A DNA stretch of 64,000 bases from Piscicola geometra. Taxonomy: Eukaryota; Annelida; Clitellata; Hirudinida; Piscicolidae. Location: contig OX030956.1 of NCBI GenBank assembly GCA_943735955.1, positions 3,437,912-3,501,911 of the forward strand, read 5' to 3'. Numbering within the stretch: position 1 is the first letter of the stretch; each line of letters opens with the position of its first letter. The notes under the pieces were generated by a model. The model made no database searches. It was not told where the DNA came from and worked only from the letters and a program-made list of their open reading frames with translations. The translations under genes were made by a program, and so were the position numbers. Positions 48,136 to 59,959 of the stretch are shown here, piece after piece.

Positions 48136-49951
48136 TCAGTCAAAAGAAGTTGGAAAAAGGCTAGTGGCGTGGCCTCCAATACCATGGTAAGATTGGTCAG
48201 CGATGGGGTCAAATGAACTGTTTGGATCATCACGGGGTAGTACATAGCTTGCTCGGTTATAGCCACCAAACAACATCGGTCCACCTCCTCCTAGGCTGTG
48301 CGAGGTTTCACTGTGAGTTCTCAAACGGGTCTCCTGTGGCTGGGAAGAGTTGACTTGGTTTGTTTGATGGTTAGAACTGAAATGTTCAGGCTCCCTGTAA
48401 AACAGGGAAGAAACTGTACTTTCGGCTCTTGCTCTAGAAGTCGAACGGGAGATGTGTTGATGCTTGTGAAGAGTTTTCCAGCTTTCGTGGCTTTCCACCT
48501 TTATTTTTTGGGTTTCATCAATTCTTCCAGAAAATTCAGACGTTAAGCTGTATGTATTATTGATGACAGAACCATTATCAATATTGTCTCTTGCCATCTC
48601 AAGCTTTTTGTCATCATTGTTACTCCTAGCAATCGAAACTAGATCAACTTCTTTAAATTCGTCGTTTTCCAGCTTGTTATGTTTTCTGTAAAAAGAAAAT
48701 TCAATGTACACTTAAAAAACCTAGATAGTTTAGAATTATTATTTTCGAATTAAGGTCAGCATGTCGATACCGTTGTCTGACAAAGAAGACAATGCTCAAA
48801 ATGATAACGATGACGGATATCACTACAGAAGTTGTCACTCTGGGTGGAAGCCATGAAAATAATTAGTTTTTTTAATGAAAAAATAAATATTAAAAATTTT
48901 TTTTTACCTTATTATTAAATCAACTTTAATCTGTTTTTCTATTCTTTTCCTTTCTTCGTTTTTTTCTAAGCATTCTTTGTCTAATTTTTCATAGAAAAAA
49001 AGTTATGATATAAAAGAATTAACAAAACTTGAACTTTATCTTTACCAAATCATCATAATTATTTTTATCGTTGATCTATTTATGAAATCCCCAGTTTAAA
49101 TAATTCCCACCATGTTTGAGAGTGAAGATAGTGTTAGAAACGCTATTGTTGCATATAAAACAGGCGTCCCACACACTTTCTTCTCCTTCTCCTACACACA
49201 CTTCATCTATTACACAATAATTAGCAGTCTGTGTGTTAGAGTAGAGGGAAGAGTAGGTTGATATGAGCCTTGAAGAAGTTTTGATAAAGCCAGTGATAAG
49301 AGTGGATAAAGGGTGTGGCATTAATAAAATGTTAAAAATTATAATAGTTATTAAATATTTAGTAAAATACTGGTATGAAAGCAAATTTTTCTATATATTA
49401 AAATGGAATTTTTCAAACGAATTTTTAAATGAATAAACTTTTACTTGTTATTTAATGTAGAAAATGTAAGCAAACTCTTTGACAAATATGATTAATTACA
49501 AAACCACCTCCTTCATTTTGCATTCTCCAGATGAGTATTCACATGATTGACACACGGAATCGTAAACGACGAAATCGAAGTTTACCGAATGCTCCGAACT
49601 CTCTGTCATCTTTACATTCTTTAGAAAGTCATAATTTCGATATACATCATTGAAATTTACTTTATTGGTGAATAGCTCTGGTGCATATGTTGTTCCAAGT
49701 GAAATTTTAATGACGTGGCTTATTTTGTTCGTTATGTGTACATCCCTGTTATCTCGTTTCATCAAAGGAGCCTTCAGGCTGTCTCTTTTAAAGTTTTCTT
49801 GTTTTTGTTGTTTTTGTTGCGATTTACCTTGGTGGAAGCGCAATACAATGGGGCTCGTTGCGGGTAGAATACAAACGGCCTGGTTTGGACTGATGATGTC
49901 AATGCTTGCATGGAATTCACTCTTTTTGTTTACTTTGTCTAAAGATGTTTT
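48136..49951 (-). CDS. VWDE: VWDE-like membrane-proximal region, transmembrane helix and cytoplasmic tail
   Basis: Exon 18 (Gln/Lys-rich insert, then CQSCEYSSGEC) and exon 19 (CVIDEVCVGEGEESVWDACF, a motif seen in VWDE and uromodulin-type proteins) precede a charged linker in exon 20 (KECLEKNEERKRIEKQI). Exon 21 supplies a strong transmembrane helix, VTTSVVISVIVIILSIVFF, followed by RQRKHNK, a positive stop-transfer. The tail (about 180 residues, exon 22) is rich in Ser, Thr, His and Arg (SRSTSRARAEST, SLGGGGPMLFGG) and has isolated tyrosines (NNTYSL, ASYVLP, DQSYHG). The stop codon is at 48136-48138. Confidence 0.85.
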
Positions 49952-52900
49952 CTGAAAAGTTGTTGATATAGAAAAAATACAGTTTAACACTGGGCAATTT
50001 AGAGAATATAAATTTTTATTTTTGTGTAAATTAAAATTTTATATGAGTTTTCATGAAAATGTTTAAGAAAAAGTTAACGTAATTGAATTATTCATCAGAA
50101 AAAAATAATGGTGTTTGATACTTTTGCTTGCGTAGCAACGCATGTTACAGACTCTTCATTGAAACCAACGCCAGTAAACTTAACGTAGGAGCAGTTCTCG
50201 TTGCGAACATTGCAAAACTTTCTGGGAAAAGATGGAGATAGAGCTGACCACGAGAAAGAGGTTGATGGTGATGGTGGTGAAAACGAGTTATACGATGTAA
50301 GTTTTGAAAAAGTATCTTCGTCAATTCCGCAGTCTGGTCCTTGATATCCTTCTTCACAACTACATTTTCCTGATATTTGAGTCGATTTTATAAACTGTGA
50401 TTATATATTACATTTTTTTTAAACAAATAAGATTTTATTTAAATTCTTGACATTAAAATATCCAGTTTCAATTCACCGTCATAGCACACTCCTCTGAAAT
50501 AGCATTGGTTAGCACAACTGTCATTTTTGAAAGTAGTTTTAATCAGTCTGTAGACTGTACTGAAGCGTCTACTTATGTGGTATAAGCAAGATTTTTTGGC
50601 AGCATCAATCGCTGCCAACTTCCATGGTAAAGCTAACTTTCCCCGGAAAATCTGAAATGCAATTTTTGAAGCACTTTTCATTTAATCAAAATCTATAATG
50701 CGTTAATATTTTGACCATATTTATTTTATAAAAACTTATTTATCAATCAAATTGTGAATAAATAATAGTATGTTATAAAAATATCGTTATAGAAACTAAT
50801 CTCACATCAATGTCGTCCACGCAGCCTTTCACAGCACTGCTTATGGGACTATCTTCAAACCTTTTTAGCATTTTTGTAACATCATCTATGGAAACGAATT
50901 GGGATGATGAATTTGTCGGTAATAGTGTAAGTAAAGCACAGGTCTTTATAGTGATAGATTTCGATTTTAGTAGTAGGAGTTTAGTGCAGAAAGCTATGGA
51001 GGAAGGATTCGTCCCAGTAAGATTGAATTTCTGTAAGTTCAATAGATTCAGTGCTTTTACAATTAATTCGATATAGATCCATATAAAAACATAGTTTTTG
51101 TTTCTTAACTATTAATCAAAGAATTTATAGCATATGTTCATTTAAAGTACCGGTTCGTATGTTTGGTCGATATCTATTTCTTGTTCAATCTGAAATTTTT
51201 TTATGAAATTTATGAAAGGTTATTTCGAATTTCATAATTAAAATAAGTATCGTGTTTAAAAAGTAGTACGTACTTCACCGATTATTGAATCCTGGTGAAC
51301 ACTGGGAACTACAAGACTGCTTATGTTCACTTGTGTCCACTCAACGCCTTGATGCGTAAAATAATAAAAATAATTGTTTTCAAAATAGTATTGATTTCTT
51401 AATAATAATAATAATAATGAAAGTTTTTTATATATATAATTAGCCTATTTTCACCTAGGTCCAGGTCACAAGTTTCCACAAGTTCTTCATAGGAACACTT
51501 GCATTCGAACTTACTCATGAAACCGTGAAAACATCGACAATATTGAGGATTATTCAGAGGTTCAATTTGTGCTTTAACACCACTAAAAATGCTGTCTTCT
51601 TTCTTTATTCTTTTAGAATTTTAAAACAATTTCATAACTTGGAATATATTTTTATAAAAAAGAAAAAAATACTTTGCACTGTCATCGAAACAATAGGAAT
51701 TTTTAAAAATCATGGAATGAAATATTTTTAAATATTTTTAACAACTAAAAAACAAACAATTTTTTCAAACAGACCTCCAAGACTCAATAAAAAGCTTTGG
51801 GTACTCTTTACGAGCCGTTGTGACGTTGGTAAACTTGCCATCAGAGTGGAGAAGGTCATCTTCTTTGATGCCATTGTATAAACCACATAAACCTGTTTTG
51901 TAATTTTTAAAAGTAATTCGAGTTTTATTTTTGTTTCTTATTCATGGCGAGTTTTATTGATTTTATTTTTAAGGATTATGATGATAAAAACTTTGAAACG
52001 CATATTAAATAGATTCTAATCCATCCATAGTAACATAATTAATCATTATTAATCGCTCATTGAAAAGTATAAAAAAATTGCTTGATAGTTATCAAAACTT
52101 TCAAGTAAAAAACCTTTAGTATTGTTGGTGTCGAATGTAGATGGAAAGATCCATGTGTTCAGTTGGGCTTGGGCGTTTGCTTGAATTGTGACCATAGCTC
52201 CGTGTGGAAACAGAACCTTTCAGAAGAATTCAAATGGATCGATAAAATTAATTTATTAATTATAAAATGTTAACGAATTTCGTGTTTCTTAATTTAATTC
52301 CTTTTTTACTAGTTTTTTCTTTAATAAATACTAGTTCAAAAAGTTGAAAGAATATACTTTGAAAGTTACCTGGTAACCCAAACCTCCATTCTGCTTGAAG
52401 AGTCTGAAGCCTTTGGTTAATGGCCCGTTCCTAAACAACTTTATGTTCAAAAGATTGCTTCTTTCTTTTTCATTATTAGACAAAGGGTCTTCGACACTTT
52501 TGGAATACTTCTTTTTGAATTCATTTCCAAAAATATCATGATTTTCTCCGCTTAAAATAACATTCTTTTGTTTCTTTTTATCAACACGACGACATCTGTC
52601 AACCACCACCACGTCATCTCCTGCCCTCACAGCCACTCCACATGTACATGAAGCTCCATTCGATCCACAGCCTTGATATATCACTTGAACCTGAATTAGT
52701 GATTTATCATCTATGTTTTTAGAAAAATAAAATGTAAGTAAAAACCAATTTTTGAGATATTAGTTGATTATTTCATTCTGATTAATACTTTTTTTATTTA
52801 AAGAATATTCAATCAAATAGAAATACATTGGTGAAAGCTTGCTGATCACCTCATATTCAAGGCTTTTGTGTTTATACAAAACAAAGTATCCGTGATAGAG

Positions 52901-55700
52901 ATTATTGAAGTACCTGTATTCGTGTATGTACTTGTATATGTATTAATTAATTTATCTTTTTTTAAAAATTATCCGAAATAATTGAACGCTAAGTAGTATA
53001 AGTCAACTTGGAGGTAAGAGTAGAGTAGAAAAAAAATCAAGATGTGAAATTAGCTTTTCAATCATTACTAACACATGATCGAAGGTGGTAAGATGGGGGT
53101 CGTTGATGGACTGGCAAACTGGACTGTTTGATGCCTGTTTACTGTGAACTCGAGTCTGTTGGTATTTTTCCATTTTATTAATGAAACCTCTTCATGTTTC
53201 AAATTTAAAATATACTTATCAATTTATATTTTTTCCAAAAAAGAGGAAACGTTGGTGGCTAGACAGCACGAACTCACCATGATTTTAGTAGAGTGAATTC
53301 TTTTCTGGTCGACTAGCATTTTGAAAGTGATGTTAACGTCTTCGTGGGCTTTGTGTGAATATTTGTGGGTCACGACAGTAGCCAGGGGAATCACAAAAGT
53401 TTGGTTCCAGTTTTTCTCGTCTATCTTTAAATGTCCCATAGTCTGTTTGTGTTTTTGATACTTTAGTGATTTTTTTACACACAAAATCAATATATATAAT
53501 AATTTCAGATTAAAACTAAAGGTCTCACGCTCTTAAGCTGATTATCTGATTTGGGTTTCATTTCAAACAATCCATCAAAACCCAAAGAGTTTTTGACTAC
53601 TTTTTTTTTAAGATTTGTTTTTTTCTTTTCTTCTTTTTCAATAATGTGACTACCATAATTCCTCTCTTCGTCTAAGTTAATCAAGCCTTCCTTGTTTGTT
53701 TTCGTTGCAACCCTAATAATACCTTTGCCTGTGTGACATCTGACGAACAATTAATAAAAACGTTTTTTTATAAATGTAAAAATATTAATTTTTAAATTCA
53801 ATTTTAGAACCTATTTTCTTAAATTTTGTACTAATATAATTTAATATAAATGTGTAGATAAAAGGGAATAAAAAAACCATCTACTTTGGTGAAGAGTGGA
53901 GAATTTTGACTTTACTGAGAATATCTTTGATTGATTCAAACTCAACAACTTCTTCATTCGTTTCGTTACGTTTATAACCACGCTCATTGCTGTAAACTTG
54001 ATAAGCATTGTATTCATCATCATCCACTTTGTATGTGCTCTTTATTTTTTCCATCTTGATATCAACAGGAAGTTTTAAATTCTGAATGTAGCTTCCAGTC
54101 GATATTTCAACTTTAACCTTGCAGTATTCTTCAAAGCGGAATACGTATTTAAAAATCTGAGCAATTACTCCTAAAGCTTGAGAAGTAATTTTCGATGGAA
54201 AGCAGTAAACGCCAGGGAGTGTGTATAGCTGAAATACAACTTTTTTTTCTTCTAAACTTCCTTCAATCAGATTCAATGGATTGTCCACTGAACTTGGTTC
54301 TAATATCTGGAATAAAGTTATCAAGTCCATTGGTCTAGAAAAATAATTTTGTCTGTACTCATAAATGCATGAATTATCATAATTCATTTTATATATATTA
54401 AAGATATATTATATACCATCGAGTCCGCCTTATAAGCACACTCATTTCTGCACCTTAAGCACTAATATGACACTTTTGCACCTTATTACAAACCTCAAAA
54501 TGGCACTCATGAAGACCAAAAACTTCCATGAAAAATCTGATTATCACGTCACGCAGCCATGGCACCATACGGCATGGTGTTATCTTGTTGAAGTAGGTGA
54601 CCAAAGTGGTGGTGATTAGACGGAGGTCTCTGTGGAGTGTTAAAAAGATCATTGCAAACAATTGGAGTCTTAGGATTAGTTGTAATATAAATCGTAAGTT
54701 GATCTACTATACTGATGAAATGTTAGCTCTACATTTAAAGTTTTTGGTTTTTGGACATAAAATTATTATAGGTAACAGAAAACAATCGGTATATGTTTTC
54801 ACCTACAAACGAAGAAACAAGAAAACCACTCGAAACCGTCTTCAAATTGGGTGTCTTCATAGTTTCTGAGGCATGCTTGTATCCTTCGGAACTCAACTAT
54901 GACAGTGAAATTTTTTTCTGAGTTTGAAATTAAAAATTCGTTTTCTAGTTTTTTCAAAAATCTTTGGTTGTTGTTCATATCATCATTTTTTTTATTAAGA
55001 GAATTCTCTAATACATTTTCCTCATCACCACCAATTAAGACGTCATTAAAACTTTCATCTATAACTTTTTCTTTAAGTTTAATTATTCCTTCTAATAGTT
55101 CAGATTTCAAGCCATTAATCTCATTAAAAAACTTATCTTTGTTCAAAAAATCCAAAAACTTATTCTTTGATTCATTTTCATGCTCATTTTTTATTTCTGG
55201 TTCACCCTCATTTTTTACAATAGAATCCAATTGATTGAATGAGGATGATATTTCGGAAAGCTTACTAAGTTTTGAGATTATATTTGGAGTTTTGTAGATT
55301 TTTGTTTTAGCATCATTTTTTTCAACAATTAAATTTATTAACTTTTTTATTTCATATATGTTGAATAAGTTTTCTAAAATTGAAAGATTCAGTGTAGTTT
55401 CAGAATTTGCACTCTTTTGAATTAGTTCTATGAACTTGCTGGCGAAGGATCTGATCAAGACGAAAGGAAGATTCTGATCTTTCAAGCATGCTAGAATTTA
55501 AATAAATTAATTAATTAAAAATTAAAATTTTATTCAATTTTCTTTTACATTAGTTCAACCTAAACAATTCAAGTTGCCAAAATATTGTTATTAATTCATA
55601 GTTAAGTTTTTAAACCTTTGGCATCGTCGAAAGCTTTTGAATCAACAATTGTGAAACTCGCAATGAAAACCAAGATCGAAAAATGAATAATAACACTCAT
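48136..55700 (-). CDS. VWDE: VWDE-like protein: vWD and EGF domain type I membrane protein, 22 exons
   Basis: Secretory protein with a signal peptide (MSVIIHFSILVFIASFTIVDS, ATG at 55698-55700). Exons: 55616-55700, 54803-55490, 54494-54629, 53885-54306, 53529-53739, 53278-53442, 53073-53134, 52850-52913, 52370-52690, 52114-52216, 51775-51892, 51455-51591, 51274-51347, 51151-51189, 50806-51030, 50477-50651, 50122-50369, 49508-49951, 49111-49228, 48908-48980, 48771-48839, 48136-48685. All junctions are phase-consistent and the lengths sum to 4,527 bases, exactly 1,509 codons with the stop. The match to VWDE rests on the vWD segment (DPHLTTFDH, GYFVLYKH, CTCGVAVRAGDDVVVVD, TWIFPSTFD, GLCGLYNG) and the EGF after it. 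VWDE proteins are extracellular, and this one adds a membrane anchor. Function in this organism is unknown. Confidence 0.9.
50122..51347 (-). CDS. VWDE: VWDE-like segment with EGF domain
   Basis: Exons 13-17, about residues 838-1091. Exon 15 holds SSAVKGCVDDIDI-like sequence, as found after vWD in VWDE proteins. Exons 16-17 together encode an EGF: CANQCYFRGVCYDG joined to KCSCEEGYQGPDCGID. A Ser/Pro-rich stretch follows (SFSPPSPSTSFSWSALS). Only one clear EGF is present, whereas vertebrate VWDE has several. Confidence 0.85.
51455..53134 (-). CDS. VWDE: VWDE-like von Willebrand type D domain and following Cys segment
   Basis: Exons 7-12, about residues 570-837. The domain opens SPVCQSINDPHLTTFDHVYF, continues LYHGYFVLYKH, then YQGCGSNGASCTC and RAGDDVVVVDRC, and ends MVTIQANAQAQLNTWIF, GLCGLYNGIKEDDLLHSDG. 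The DPHxxTFD and GLCGxYNG landmarks define the fold. An 80-residue Lys/Asn-rich insert lies in exon 9 between the RAGDD motif and the later strands. CRCFHGFMSKFECSYEEL follows the domain. Confidence 0.93.
53278..55700 (-). CDS. VWDE: VWDE-like N-terminal region (signal peptide plus Lys/Asn/Glu-rich segment)
   Basis: Exons 1-6, about residues 1-569. After the signal peptide, exon 2 (688 bases) is rich in Lys, Asn, Glu and Ser, with heptad-like leucine spacing (ELLEGIIKLKEKVIDE), suggesting a helical or disordered spacer. Cysteines are sparse until exon 3 (PCRMVPWL, ECHFE). Exons 4-6 carry more conserved-looking sequence (GVYCFPSKI, EEYCKVKVEIS, NWNQTFVIPLATVV), which resembles the region upstream of vWD in VWDE proteins. 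I do not recognise a named domain here. Confidence 0.8.
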
Positions 55701-57300
55701 TTCAAAACTACAAGATTTATTCCTTTCACTCCCTTTTTTTATTTATTCAAGTCATGAAATATTTAAAAATATATATTTAAGATTTTTTAAAAGTTTATTC
55801 TGAATACAGTTTCTAACTATATTCAAAGTCTGTTCAATACGAAGATCAAAAAGTTTGAACTTATACCATCTGTTGACTCAAAGAATAGACTCAATAGAAC
55901 CCAACAATCTCATTTATTCAACTAGTGAAACTGTTAATGCTGTTCTATATATTGACATAAATTGGTATAATGATTTCATATGAAAATTGAAATAGAAAAA
56001 AAACCTTATTTGAAGTTACAACTGATTATGAGGAGAAATAAAACAATAATAAAAATAGATATGTTGAACTTTAACAATATAGTTTCTTTTAGCTATTGTT
56101 TCTGTCGATGGTATGATGCTCTTGACAGATTAGATTAAAGTTCTAGTTTCTTCAAACCATATCTATATTTTCTTCACAATGACATCAATACACTGATTAT
56201 GAAAGTTAACTTTTTTCTTTGAATATTTTATTCTAAGATTTAATTATTAGTTATTTTATTTTTACATGAAAAGTTGTTACATATCTTAATTTTGATTTAT
56301 TTACTAATACTTAATCTAGCAAAATTATCTAAAATAATTCAAAGATGGAAGAACAAGATACAGACGCGCATATGAAAAGGAAGGAAAGAAGAATAATTTC
56401 ATCATCATAAAAGCGAACCGGATGTAGTTTATGTCTTATAAAAACATCCTCTTCATGACGTAATAAACATCAGTGACGTATGCTTTGCTCTACGTCATAG
56501 ATACAAGGGAAGTTGTCAATTTTTATAGTAAAAATCAGTTTAGCTCAAAGTTTCATTATTAAAATATTAACTAAATGGAATGAATTAATTATGAGTCGAG
56601 AGCTTTTGCATTTCATAACAGCCCAAATTCATAATGAACTAAAAAATGTATAATATTTCTTAATTTAGTAATTAAAAACTTGACCAAACTTTTTTTACAG
56701 CCAACACAGCAAACAGTAAATCAAGCAAACAATCAATCAGTATTTCCTAACCCAACTTGACCGGAAGTTGACAAGATGCGTATCTATGGAAACGGAAAGA
56801 CTTAATTAACTGTTTCCTCTGACGTCAAAAGATCATCAGCCAATCGACAAGTAGGTCAACCAGTGCGATAATTTCAGGTTGATAAATTATTATTCTGAAC
56901 CACTAGCGAACAAAACACAAACTTTTTCTTTTTTCGTTTTTTATTGTTTCACACTAATTGTTTGAAATTGTGAAAATTAGTTGAAATTTTTAGAACTTTA
57001 TCTCATGATAAATTACTTACATAATTTTTAAAAAAATTTCCTTAAAAATAAGAATTATAATTTTCTATTTGACTAGTTTTTTTATATATTTTATTTTTCA
57101 TTTGTTTAACGATGAATTACTGTGAATTATCCCATAAAGTAGGTTGTTATGAATTTATTAAATATTGCATGTTAAATATGTTATAACAAGCACAAATGAA
57201 TTTTAAAGTTCAAGTAGATTACGAGCAATGATGTCATAAACACGTCAGCAAAATGGCCGTTGCCTCCTTCCGCATAAATAATTCAAAAAGAAGCCGCCAA
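55701..57300 (-). promoter_or_regulatory. Upstream region of the VWDE-like gene with CRE-type motifs
   Basis: Contains TGACGTAA (56456-56463), TGACGTAT (56474-56481), TACGTCAT (56491-56498), the perfect palindrome TGACGTCA (56820-56827) and TGATGTCATAA (57229-57239). These match bZIP (CREB/ATF) binding sequences. They lie about 0.75-1.5 kb upstream of the start codon. Regulation by bZIP factors is inference. Confidence 0.4.
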
Positions 57301-58169
57301 AATTGATTGTTTTCTGCATATTTTCATTTCCGTTAAAAATTTAAACACCAAAAAATTCTTCATTAGTCTTTTTTTGACGTTATTTTCACTGAAACTGCAC
57401 TCAAACCCAGAGATGAATATTGTTATGATTATTATTTTCTTTCAGAATTTTTTGGAAATTCGTTTTTTAAAGGGTTTGACGTAATTTCATGGTTTCTTTT
57501 GCATAGGCACATGCATCTGTAATTTTTGAATTTTTATAGACAATAATGAAAGATAAAAGATGTAATTTATTTTTACAATTGTATTTAAATAAACTCATTT
57601 TATATGTGGAAAAAAAATTGACTAGAAAGCACTCAAAGTTGTAAAATGTGCTCATGTGTAATATTAGGCAGACTTTCATAAGTTCATACCGACCACCTGC
57701 CCGAAGACAGAAGTTCTAAAACTCCCTTTTTCAATTGTAAAATGACAAACCAATTTTTCACCCTATTTACTTACACGTAATTTTCTGGAACTATATTTTC
57801 TCTCTAGGCATTCGAAAATCCACTTTTATGAAGGTTATTTATTTTTACATTTTCTCACCTTTTTATGAACAAATTTATTTTTACATTTCCACGAAAACGA
57901 GTAAATTCGAGTTTTATTAATAATTTTCGAATCTTTTTCTAAAAAAACAAACTAATAAATTTTTTGTGTATGATATGAACAATGAATGCTCACAAATTTG
58001 AAATAAATATAAATATTTACTTTTCATAAATCATCAACAATACATTGAAATATGTGGTTGAGTTATAAAGAACTTTCCTTGAAATGGTAGCTGGTCTAAA
58101 AAGGAAATGACTAATTTGATTAAGCCATGAAAGATTTTATTGCTGTTGTGTTTGGCAGCGTTACGCGCG

Positions 58170-58570
<401 letters not shown>

Positions 58571-59699
58571 TAATAAATTATTGTTAGTGGAATTCTTGTA
58601 AGTTTCGCAATATTGTTGCTTTTACAAGCTCAGAAAGAAGCGCTTGTTTGGAGATTTCTGTAAAACATCAGTGCTTACTTTTCAAATTTTCCTAATTGCC
58701 TAGTACTTATAGAAATCATATTTGTTCGTTTTAATAAATGAATTTTTCAACTTTTTATTCTTAATTAAGATTTTCTTTGTATCCCTATTAATATATTTTT
58801 AACAATTAGGACCACAGTTAAGAATTTTTTTGCATTTTGATTATTGAAATTTCGATTAAATAAATGAGAAACAGTTTTTGAATTTTCTAAATAAGAAAAT
58901 ATTCTCACACAAAACTTCTCTTGTTCATCAACGCTATAGCATACCAAACTTTCTGACTGCTGGATTAGAAACAGTTAATCAAGTGCTTTGAAACTATACG
59001 TGTATTATCTTTCTTTATTACAATTTTATTACGCCAATCAACTTTATTAAATTTTATTACCCATCTTTCTCTGAATGGTTTTAAAAGCTTTGATGAATTT
59101 ATTTTTTAATCAAAAGACTCTAATAACATTTTTATCAGTTTAAATTGCAGAATTATTCAATTTAGTTCATTTCCATTTAAAGTCATAATCAAGCTCAATG
59201 TTTGAAATGTTTGAAACAAAAATAGTTAATAAAATATCTTGTTCAAAAGTCTACAAACAAAAGATGATAAGAGAGGAGGTGGTTGTGCTGATCACAAGCG
59301 AAGTGAATGGAGTTCAAATGCGAAGGTAAAGTGAGACAGATGAAGATAATGCGGTCTTGTTAAGCAAGAACCTTTAATTGTCGCCTGGAGGTCACAGCGA
59401 GCCAGGCTCGTTGCGTGAAGAAAGCTTGCGAATGATTCTTGAAAAGTTTATTATTTAAGTAAAATATAGTTAAAATAATTTTTTTAAAGTGTTTAACGTT
59501 CAGATGGAGTAATGGCTTAGTTGAGGATGATAAACAAGTGCCTAATTGCATCAGAGAAGAGTGCAAAAAGAAAGAAGGAAGAAAACGCACGCAAATTCCG
59601 ATCACGGAGCGTCCTTAATGCCGTTTTTACGTTCAGTTTACGATGGTACCCGGGCAGACCCAGTGCATATCAATGACTCACAAACACATCAATCATTCT

Positions 59700-59940
59700 C
59701 TCAAGCTCCGCCCAAACGACTTTCCGTCCAATCACAAGGCAGTGCACCCGTTCAACCTAACCGGCTTGTAAACAAAACATAAAAAGAGCGCTTGAAAGAG
59801 AGATCCTTCAAAAAGAAGGGTTCCGGGAAGATGTGAGGAGAGAGAGAAGGGTTATAAAACCGAGATGAAAAAAGCGGAGACTTGAAGTGAGAGTGTGAGA
59901 AAAAGAGAGGAGATGGTATAAAGAGAAGCATCTCCTCTCC
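59700..59940 (+). promoter_or_regulatory. Promoter-like stretch with CCAAT, TATA and a hairpin
   Basis: A GC-richer segment with CCGCCC (59708-59713), CCAATCA (59728-59734) and TATAAAA (59853-59859), in plus-strand order and with plausible spacing. It is followed by a perfect hairpin, GAGAGGAGATG (59905-59915) with CATCTCCTCTC (59929-59939). No downstream coding region was recognised, so it may be a promoter of a gene outside the window, of a non-coding RNA or of a repeat. Confidence 0.3.
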
Positions 59941-59959
59941 GTGCGCTTTGCTCAATCCG

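Noticed and set aside
54597..55234. Plus-strand open frames opposite the VWDE-like exons
   Set aside because: Antisense shadows of coding exons with no features of their own.
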